From Betaproteobacteria bacterium (GTDB lineage Bacteria; Pseudomonadota; Gammaproteobacteria; Burkholderiales; Burkholderiaceae): a stretch of 10,864 bases of DNA. Shown here one piece after another: positions 5,920 to 10,864 of this stretch (position 1 is its first letter; each line of letters opens with the position of its first letter). The notes beneath the pieces were generated by a model. That model saw nothing but the letters and a program-made list of their open reading frames with translations. It did not search any database and was not told where the DNA came from. A program made the translations under genes and the position numbers. Location of the stretch: the NCBI GenBank assembly GCA_947468785.1, contig CANIMS010000031.1, positions 1 to 10,864 of the forward strand, written 5' to 3'.

Positions 5920-7146
5920 ATGAGTTCGGATAATCAAGCTGGCTCTTCAACTGAAGAGGGTGCGCTGGCAGGACTGAAGGTCCTTGACCTCAGTCGTGTC
6001 TTAGCTGGCCCTTGGTGCGGCCAACTATTAGGTGACTTGGGTGCTGAAGTCATTAAGGTTGAATCACCTTCTGGTGGGGACGACACCCGTGCTTGGGGCC
6101 CTCCCTTCTTGGAGGGTGAGTCGGCTTACTTCCTAGGATGCAATCGGAACAAGCAAGGTGTGGCGATTGATTTTTCTAGCCCAGAAGGAAAGCAATTATT
6201 GGCGAAATTAATCCCACAGTTTGATGTCTTGATTGAAAACTTTAAAAGCGGAACTTTAGATAAGTGGGGATTTGACTCAGAGTGGTTTAATAAGCATGCC
6301 CCCACTTTAGTTCGTTGCTCTATTACGGGCTATGGAAGTGCAGGCACACAGTCGGGGTTACCCGGTTACGATTTTATTTTGCAAGCAGAATCGGGCTTAA
6401 TGAGTATTGCAGGAGCCACTGATGGCGATCCTACAAAATATGGGGTTGCGATTGTGGATTTAGCCACCGGCATGATGGCGGCAAATGCAATACAGGCTGC
6501 CTTATTGGCACGCTACAGAACCGGTAAAGGTCAGGCGGTAGAAGTTTCTTTGTTTGATACCTCCATAGCTTTATTGGCGAATGTTGGTAACAGCCATCTC
6601 GCTACCGGTAAAGATTCAGGACGTTATGGCAATGGGCATCCCACCATTGCTCCTTACACTACCTATCGCTGCCGTGATGGCATGGTGGCTCTTGCTGTAG
6701 GTAACGATAAGCAATTTGCAAAGCTATCTCAATTACTAGGCCATGAGGAATGGATAGACAATGAGCGCTTGAAAACGAATTCAGCACGTGTACAAAATAG
6801 AGAGTTGATTGATGGATTGCTGACTGAAATACTCAAAAACTATTTGAGTGATGAGTTAATTGATCTGTGCAGAGCTAATGGGATTCCAATTGGTAAAGTG
6901 AATACCGTGAAACAAGCTCTTGCTTTGGAGCAGACTACTGCAAAAGAAATGGTTCTTGAGATTGCGCATACGAAATTGGGCAAATTTAAATCATTAGCAT
7001 CACCCCTAAAAATGCATGGCACAGTGAATACTAAAAATAATGCCCCACCGATGCTGGGTGAGCATACGGATGCTGTATTGCAGAAATATCTTGGATTAAG
7101 TAATAGTGATTTGAGTGATTTAAAAAATAAAAAAGTGATACATTAA
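5920..7146 (+). CDS. CaiB/BaiF type III (formyl-CoA) CoA-transferase
   Basis: A 408-residue family III CoA-transferase that moves CoA between carboxylic acids through an aspartyl-CoA intermediate. Seen: N-terminal Rossmann segment GLKVLDLSRVLAGPWCGQLL continuing to GDLGAEVIKVE (about 18-48), NRNKQGVAIDF (about 75-85), catalytic Asp151 in LPGYDFILQAESG (Asp169 in formyl-CoA transferase), and the conserved APYTTYRCRDG region near 245. Length is normal. ATG 5920 is chosen; GTG 5908, which overlaps the crotonase stop as TAGTG, would add four residues. Neither has a good ribosome site, so translation is probably coupled to the crotonase. The extra 13-17 residues before GLKVLDL are polar and probably disordered. 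As the second gene of block B it likely activates the acid brought in by the receptors or made by the amidase. The acceptor acid is unknown. Confidence 0.9.
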   Translation: MSSDNQAGSSTEEGALAGLKVLDLSRVLAGPWCGQLLGDLGAEVIKVESPSGGDDTRAWGPPFLEGESAYFLGCNRNKQGVAIDFSSPEGKQLLAKLIPQFDVLIENFKSGTLDKWGFDSEWFNKHAPTLVRCSITGYGSAGTQSGLPGYDFILQAESGLMSIAGATDGDPTKYGVAIVDLATGMMAANAIQAALLARYRTGKGQAVEVSLFDTSIALLANVGNSHLATGKDSGRYGNGHPTIAPYTTYRCRDGMVALAVGNDKQFAKLSQLLGHEEWIDNERLKTNSARVQNRELIDGLLTEILKNYLSDELIDLCRANGIPIGKVNTVKQALALEQTTAKEMVLEIAHTKLGKFKSLASPLKMHGTVNTKNNAPPMLGEHTDAVLQKYLGLSNSDLSDLKNKKVIH

Positions 7147-7164
7147 GACCCAAATATTGGGATC
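7147..7164 (+). other. Intercistronic hairpin just before the ribosome site of receptor 2
   Basis: CCCAA (7149-7153) and TTGGG (7157-7161) pair around a three-base ATA loop; allowing A7162 to bulge, GA and TC extend the stem to seven pairs. It occupies most of the 30-base gap after the CoA-transferase and ends one base before the AAGGAG ribosome site (7166-7171). It could stabilise a processed receptor mRNA or tune translation; there is no T-run. Confidence 0.4.
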
Positions 7165-7176
7165 GAAGGAGACAAA

Positions 7177-8175
7177 ATGAAATCTGTCCTAAACAAAAGA
7201 TTGGTATCTTTAATTATTGGCTTTGCCTCGCTAGGGATCTTTCAGGCGGCGGCATGGGCACAGGCCGATACTTACCCTAATAGACCAATTAAGCTCATTA
7301 TCACTTGGCCTGTAGGCGGTTTTGCAGACACACTTGGTCGAACACTAGCAAGCCAACTTGGCCCAATTCTAGGCCAACAAATTGTGGTGGAGAACCGAGG
7401 TGGTGCTAATGGCATGATTGGTGCTGATGCGGTTGCTAAATCTGCTCCAGATGGATATACCTTAATGTTTCAGTCGGTAACGTCACATGCCATTAATCCA
7501 ACGATGTATAGCAAAACCCCTTACTCAACTGAGAAAGATATTGTTCCCCTAGCTGTCGTTGCTCAAGTCCCAATGCTATTAGTTGCCAACCCCAATCTAG
7601 CAGCTAAAAATATTGCAGAACTGATTGCATTAGCTAAAAAAGAGCCTGATACCCTTTCTTATGCCAGCTTTGGAAACGGTAGTGCTAGCCATTTAGCGGG
7701 AGCATTATTTACTAATCAAGCGGGCATCAAGATGACCCATATCGCCTATAAGGGAGGCGCTCCAGCAATTACGGATACTTTAGGTGGCCAAGTTCCTATG
7801 AGTTTTTCCGCTTTTGGTGTTGCTCTGCCGCATGTCAAAAGCGGTAAGTTGATTGCATTGGGCACAACTGGAGCAACTAGGGCAAAACTTTTACCTGATG
7901 TACCCACTATTGAAGTAGCGGGCAACTTAAAGGGCTATGAAATGTCGATTGTCTACGCAGTTTGGGCGCCAACTGGAGTGCCGGCACCAATCGTTAGCAA
8001 GCTGACTAAGGCGCTTGAGCAAGTGGTAGCCTCGAGTGCTTTTAAAGAGAAAGTAGCTAGTGATGGTGGCGAAGTGATGAATCTATCGACTCCAGCGGAA
8101 AGTAATGCGTATTTTCAAAAAGAGATGCAGCGTTTAAGTAAGATCGTTAGAGATGGCAATATAAAGGCAGACTAA
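7177..8175 (+). CDS. Bug-family TTT periplasmic substrate-binding protein (receptor 2)
   Basis: A 332-residue TctC/Bug receptor exported to the periplasm. The signal peptide has a basic start (MKSVLNKR), a hydrophobic stretch to about residue 25, and probable cleavage after Ala28 (AWA, then QADTYP). The mature protein opens with YPNRPIKLIITWPVGGFAD; the first ligand loop is PVGG with Asp51. NGSASHLAGALF and HIAYKGGAPAITDTLGGQVP are the other family motifs. AAGGAG at 7166-7171, five bases before the ATG, is a strong ribosome site, much better than those of the two enzymes before it, so more protein per message is expected. It follows the CoA-transferase by 30 bases and precedes receptor 3 by one base. 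Its first-loop residues (GGFAD) differ from receptors 1 (GGTTD) and 3 (GGAVD), so the three probably bind different ligands. The ligand is unknown. Confidence 0.92.
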   Translation: MKSVLNKRLVSLIIGFASLGIFQAAAWAQADTYPNRPIKLIITWPVGGFADTLGRTLASQLGPILGQQIVVENRGGANGMIGADAVAKSAPDGYTLMFQSVTSHAINPTMYSKTPYSTEKDIVPLAVVAQVPMLLVANPNLAAKNIAELIALAKKEPDTLSYASFGNGSASHLAGALFTNQAGIKMTHIAYKGGAPAITDTLGGQVPMSFSAFGVALPHVKSGKLIALGTTGATRAKLLPDVPTIEVAGNLKGYEMSIVYAVWAPTGVPAPIVSKLTKALEQVVASSAFKEKVASDGGEVMNLSTPAESNAYFQKEMQRLSKIVRDGNIKAD

Positions 8176-8176
8176 T

Positions 8177-9163
8177 ATGAATCCAATACTCCAAAAAGTA
8201 GTTGTAGCTGGTTTAATTCAATTTTGTGCAATCGGTCTAGCCAATGCACAAAATAAAGAAATCGCTTCTTATCCAAATAAGCCAATTCGAATTATTAATC
8301 CATTGGCAACAGGAGGTGCTGTTGATACGATGGCACGCATGTTGGCCCCTAGCCTACAAGAAATTTTGGGTCAGCCGATTGTTATCGAAAGTAAGCCAGG
8401 GGCTGGCGGTACGATTGGTAGTAATTTTGTAGCAAAGTCTGCACCAGATGGATACACCATTTTGATGGTGTATGACACCTTCGCTGTTAACCCCCACGTC
8501 TATAAAAACTTACCGTTTGACTCCTTTAAAGACCTGGCGCCAGTAACCGAATTAGTCAAAATTCCTTTGGTCGTGGTTGCAGGCAATAAATTACCAGCTA
8601 ATAATTTACGCGAGCTTACTGATCTGGCAAAAACAAGACCGAATGGAATTAACTTTTCTAGTGGAGGTGCTGGAAGTTCTGGGCACCTTGCCGCTGAACT
8701 GCTAAAAACCAACCTAGGTATTGACATGACGCACGTGCCATACAAAGGGGGCGGCCCAGCAATGACCGCTACCATTAGTGGCGAAACGGATATTACGATT
8801 CTGGGCGCAGTCATCACCGTCCCTCAAATCAAGGGCGGAAATCTAAAGGCTTTAGCAGTGCTTGGAAAAAAACGGACTCCTGCTTTGCCACAAGTTGCTA
8901 CAGCAAGTGAACAGGGCCTTACCAATCTTGATGTGAGTTCATGGGTTGGAGTATTGGTTCCGGCAGGAACACCCGCTCCTATTATTGAGAAGATTAACAA
9001 TGCATTTGCTCAGGCTCTGAAAAATCCTGCCGTACAAACAAGAATGGCGGAGCAAGGCAATGAGATTGTTGCTAGTTCTCCAGCCCAATTCGGGGTATTT
9101 TTAAATCAAGAGTCTGCGAAGTGGGCTAAGGTCATTAAAGATAATAATATCCAGCTGGAGTAA
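8177..9163 (+). CDS. Bug-family TTT periplasmic substrate-binding protein (receptor 3)
   Basis: A 328-residue TctC/Bug receptor and a diverged paralogue of its upstream neighbour. The signal peptide ends at a probable cleavage after Ala24 (ANA, then QNKEIASYP). Family motifs: YPNKPIRIINPLATGGAVD with Asp50, ESKPGAGGTIGSNFVAKSAP, GGAGSSGHLAAELL, and HVPYKGGGPAMTATISGETD. Its ATG follows the stop of receptor 2 after a single base (TAATATG), with AAAGG nine bases upstream inside the previous gene, so the two are translationally coupled. The mature protein contains no cysteine. It is the last gene of block B; the downstream hairpin (9156-9188) includes its stop codon. Tandem Bug genes usually reflect duplication followed by a change of ligand. 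No permease subunit follows it, which rules out a complete tctCBA operon here. Confidence 0.92.
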   Translation: MNPILQKVVVAGLIQFCAIGLANAQNKEIASYPNKPIRIINPLATGGAVDTMARMLAPSLQEILGQPIVIESKPGAGGTIGSNFVAKSAPDGYTILMVYDTFAVNPHVYKNLPFDSFKDLAPVTELVKIPLVVVAGNKLPANNLRELTDLAKTRPNGINFSSGGAGSSGHLAAELLKTNLGIDMTHVPYKGGGPAMTATISGETDITILGAVITVPQIKGGNLKALAVLGKKRTPALPQVATASEQGLTNLDVSSWVGVLVPAGTPAPIIEKINNAFAQALKNPAVQTRMAEQGNEIVASSPAQFGVFLNQESAKWAKVIKDNNIQLE

Positions 9164-9188
9164 GCAAACAGCAGTTTGTATTACTCCA
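9156..9188. terminator. Hairpin between convergent genes, probable bidirectional terminator
   Basis: TGGAGTAA (9156-9163) pairs with TTACTCCA (9181-9188), and CAAAC (9165-9169) pairs with GTTTG (9174-9178) around an AGCA loop. A G-T wobble and one bulged A join the two helices into about 14 pairs. It fills the 36-base gap between the convergent receptor 3 and amidohydrolase genes and includes the stop codon of the former. Neither side has a T-run, so it may act as a transcript 3' end or RNase block rather than as a textbook intrinsic terminator. Confidence 0.55.
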
Positions 9189-9199
9189 TGCGCTGGAGA

Positions 9200-10297
9200 T
9201 TACATCTTTAGATTCAATAGTCGAGCGGCATTGCCACCTAGAATGGCAACCCGATCTGCATTGCTCAGGCCCTTTGTTGCCATGACCCGTTCCACTGGAA
9301 ATTCTTCCCAGGGAATCGGGTGGTCAGTGCCAATCACAACTTGACTAACGCCCACTTGCGATACCAGATAAGCCAATGCCTCTGGGGTAAAGACTAGTGA
9401 GTCAAAGTAGAGTTGCTTTAGATATTCCGAAGGCTTCTTTTTGAGCACAATATTGGGATCACAGTTTTGTGGAGAAACAAAGCAGCTATGGTCCATACGT
9501 GGTGCATATGAGCCTAAGAACCCACCACCATGTGCCGCCAATATTTTCAATTGCGGATATTTATCTAGTACGCCTTCATAGATAAGGTGTTGAAGTGCAA
9601 TCGTGGTATCCAATGGATTGCCAATGACATTAGACATCCAGCCATTGCCTTTAAAGCGTTGCGCAAGTTGTGGCGTACTCTGAGGATGAATGAATAAGGT
9701 GACGTTCAGTTCTTGGGCTTTTGCCAACACTGGATGATATTTAGGGTCTGAAAAGTCTTGCCCTAAAACACTACCACCAATGGCGGCACCACGCAGACCT
9801 AAGTTTTTAACCGCGTTTTCTAGTTGTTCTACTGCTAGTGCGGGATCTTGCATTGTTAGTGAAGCAAATGCAGCAAACTTATCTGGACGCATGGCACAGA
9901 GCTCAGCAAGGTGTATGTTATTTAATCTACAGATCTCTGCGGCAGTGTCTTTATCCTTACGGTACCAGAATGGATTAATACTCAGCACTTGCATATCAAT
10001 GCCTTGCGCTTCCATTGCTTTAATCCGCTCATTGATTTTGATGAAATGCTCTGGAACGCCTTTAGTAGGAGGGGGAACGGACTTGGCGTCCTCCCCCATC
10101 AAATCAATCGCATCTTGAAACATGCAGTGCGCATGTACATCAATTGTTTTAATACGCTTTCCATTGATGAAAATGGGGGTTAATCGTTTTGGCTGGGCAT
10201 CTTTAGCATCAGCAGCATGAGAAAGCCCGCATCCGCAAAAAAATAATCCACCTAGCGCCTTGCTAGATGTCTTTAGAAATGATCTGCGCTGATTCAT
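9200..10297 (-). CDS. Tat-exported amidohydrolase 2 family (ACMSD-like) TIM-barrel hydrolase
   Basis: A 365-residue metal-dependent hydrolase or decarboxylase of the ACMSD superfamily. Metal-site residues in order: His55 and His57 (DVHAH), His204 (LFIHP), His256 (LAAHGGG), and Asp325 (GTDHP), the expected set for a single divalent metal such as Zn. The N-terminus carries a twin-arginine signal, QRRSFLK at 3-9, then a hydrophobic stretch and a likely cleavage after Ala28 (SHA). Folded, metal-loaded export to the periplasm is therefore predicted, whereas characterised ACMSD-like decarboxylases are mostly cytoplasmic. AAGGA six to seven bases before the ATG supports the start, and a good promoter lies upstream (10330-10358). 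It converges on block B with a shared hairpin. Possible chemistry includes non-oxidative decarboxylation or lactone/C-C hydrolysis of a periplasmic acid; its product could feed the Bug receptors (inference). Cys21 and Cys23 in the signal do not fit a normal lipobox. Confidence 0.88.
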   Translation of the reverse strand: MNQRRSFLKTSSKALGGLFFCGCGLSHAADAKDAQPKRLTPIFINGKRIKTIDVHAHCMFQDAIDLMGEDAKSVPPPTKGVPEHFIKINERIKAMEAQGIDMQVLSINPFWYRKDKDTAAEICRLNNIHLAELCAMRPDKFAAFASLTMQDPALAVEQLENAVKNLGLRGAAIGGSVLGQDFSDPKYHPVLAKAQELNVTLFIHPQSTPQLAQRFKGNGWMSNVIGNPLDTTIALQHLIYEGVLDKYPQLKILAAHGGGFLGSYAPRMDHSCFVSPQNCDPNIVLKKKPSEYLKQLYFDSLVFTPEALAYLVSQVGVSQVVIGTDHPIPWEEFPVERVMATKGLSNADRVAILGGNAARLLNLKM

Positions 10298-10329
10298 CTA
10301 AGTTCCTTTTTGAGGCAATGAATCTATAC

Positions 10330-10358
10330 ATTACACGACTTTATTGAATTAATGTCAG
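10330..10358 (-). promoter_or_regulatory. Predicted sigma70 promoter of the amidohydrolase gene
   Basis: On the minus strand CTGACA (10358-10353, five of six) and TGTAAT (10335-10330, five of six) are separated by exactly 17 bases. A start near 10323 gives a short leader of about 26 bases containing the AAGGA ribosome site. This is the best-matching promoter in the window and suggests that the amidohydrolase is expressed independently of the nitroreductase upstream. Confidence 0.6.
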
Positions 10359-10446
10359 TGCTAAATAGAGGAATTTCCCTAGGTGGAACAGCGCATTGAA
10401 GAAGTATTTATTGCAAAGTTATTAGGACAAGTTATGTCGAAATGCC

Positions 10447-10864
10447 TTACTCAATCCTGCTTACAAATTGATCTTTGGGTCTTCTCACTTTTTTCAAATT
10501 TACAAGCCAGTCCTCGTCAGACTTTCTGTAGCCTATTGGCATCATGACAACGCTACGCAGACCTTTTGCTTTGAGGTTCAGAATTTCATCGAGAGCAGCT
10601 GGATCAAAGCCTTCCATTGGGGTGCAATCGACTTCTTCGTAGGCTGCAGCGATAAGTGCAGTTCCTACTGCAATATAGGTCTGCTTAGCTGCATGAGTGA
10701 AGTTCACCTCAGGATCTCTTGCAGTGTAATTGCTTAGTAAGTTTTGGCGATAAGCGGTTCCGGATTCACTCTTAAAGTTCCGAATTTCCTCGGTCATATC
10801 AAATGCATCATTGATACGTTGAGCCGTATAGTTATCCCAAGCTGCAAAAACTAATAAATAAGAA
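10447..10864 (-). CDS. NfsB-like FMN nitroreductase / NAD(P)H oxidoreductase, C-terminal part (5' partial)
   Basis: The frame is open through the window edge, so the true start lies beyond 10864; the ATG at 10797 is internal. The 138 visible residues match the C-terminal two thirds of E. coli NfsB-type nitroreductases (217 residues), which reduce nitro compounds or quinones with NAD(P)H using FMN. Recognisable: YLLVFAAWDNY, the helix AAKQTYIAVGTALIAAAYE, DCTPMEGFDPAALDEIL (Glu-Gly contacts FMN in NfsB), then LKAKGLRSVVMMPIGYR and NLKKVRRP, whose Lys-x-Arg matches the FMN-phosphate-binding Lys-Ser-Arg of NfsB. It is cytoplasmic. It lies upstream of the amidohydrolase on the same strand, but the 149-base gap contains a separate promoter, so joint transcription is optional. 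No functional link to the acid catabolism genes is evident. Confidence 0.88.
   Translation of the reverse strand, partial: SYLLVFAAWDNYTAQRINDAFDMTEEIRNFKSESGTAYRQNLLSNYTARDPEVNFTHAAKQTYIAVGTALIAAAYEEVDCTPMEGFDPAALDEILNLKAKGLRSVVMMPIGYRKSDEDWLVNLKKVRRPKDQFVSRIE

Noticed and set aside
8500..8817. 105-codon minus-strand ORF inside receptor 3
   Set aside because: Fully antisense to a strongly conserved Bug coding region and has no recognisable motif.
9780..10118. 112-codon plus-strand ORF inside the amidohydrolase gene
   Set aside because: It is antisense to conserved amidohydrolase sequence; composition is a codon shadow with no domain or ribosome site.
10371..10386. GGAATTTCC and CCTAGG palindromes in the gap before the nitroreductase end
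   Set aside because: Short, overlapping, not placed at a promoter of suitable strength; no more than expected by chance.
1..10864. Mobile element, CRISPR, tRNA or rRNA content
   Set aside because: No transposase or integrase, no terminal repeats, no spaced repeat array and no RNA gene pattern was seen on either strand.

Overview
The window looks like a chromosomal piece from a betaproteobacterium of the order Burkholderiales. It has three Bug-type periplasmic receptors of the tripartite tricarboxylate transporter (TTT) class, a TcuA-like flavoprotein and a type III CoA-transferase set, a mix typical of that order. The moderate, AT-leaning base composition and very AT-rich intergenic DNA fit a low-GC member such as Polynucleobacter better than Cupriavidus or Bordetella. 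That assignment is inference from gene content and composition, not from a marker gene. No rRNA, tRNA, insertion sequence, integrase, CRISPR array or phage gene is visible, and no gap longer than 300 bases lacks a gene.

Layout. Positions 1-497 hold the C-terminal third of a TcuA/fumarate-reductase-type FAD dehydrogenase on the plus strand. It converges, with four bases between the genes, on a minus-strand TrmB-type winged-helix regulator (502-1395). The regulator is divergent from an amidase across a 265-bp control region with two inverted repeats and a recognisable promoter on each side. Plus-strand block A follows: amidase, Bug receptor 1 and a GTG-started SDR dehydrogenase (1661-4887). A 142-bp gap with a perfect 9-bp AT inverted repeat then leads to block B: a crotonase-fold enzyme, a CaiB/BaiF CoA-transferase, and Bug receptors 2 and 3 (5030-9163). 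Block B is tightly packed: the crotonase stop overlaps a possible transferase start, and Bug 2 and Bug 3 are one base apart. A hairpin that includes the Bug 3 stop codon separates block B from a convergent, Tat-exported ACMSD-like amidohydrolase (9200-10297, minus). That gene has its own good promoter. A 3'-complete but 5'-truncated NfsB-like nitroreductase (10447-10864, minus) ends the window.

How the genes may work together (inference). Three periplasmic receptors would collect carboxylated or amide substrates for TTT permeases encoded elsewhere. The amidase would release a carboxylic acid, the CoA-transferase would activate it, the SDR would oxidise a hydroxyl group, and the crotonase would hydrate, isomerise or cleave the acyl-CoA. 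The order SDR then MenB/BadI-like crotonase resembles the BadH/BadI steps of cyclohexanecarboxylate degradation. However, the crotonase lacks the motifs for both classical chemistries, so the substrate is unknown. The TrmB-type protein is the obvious candidate regulator of block A and perhaps of itself.
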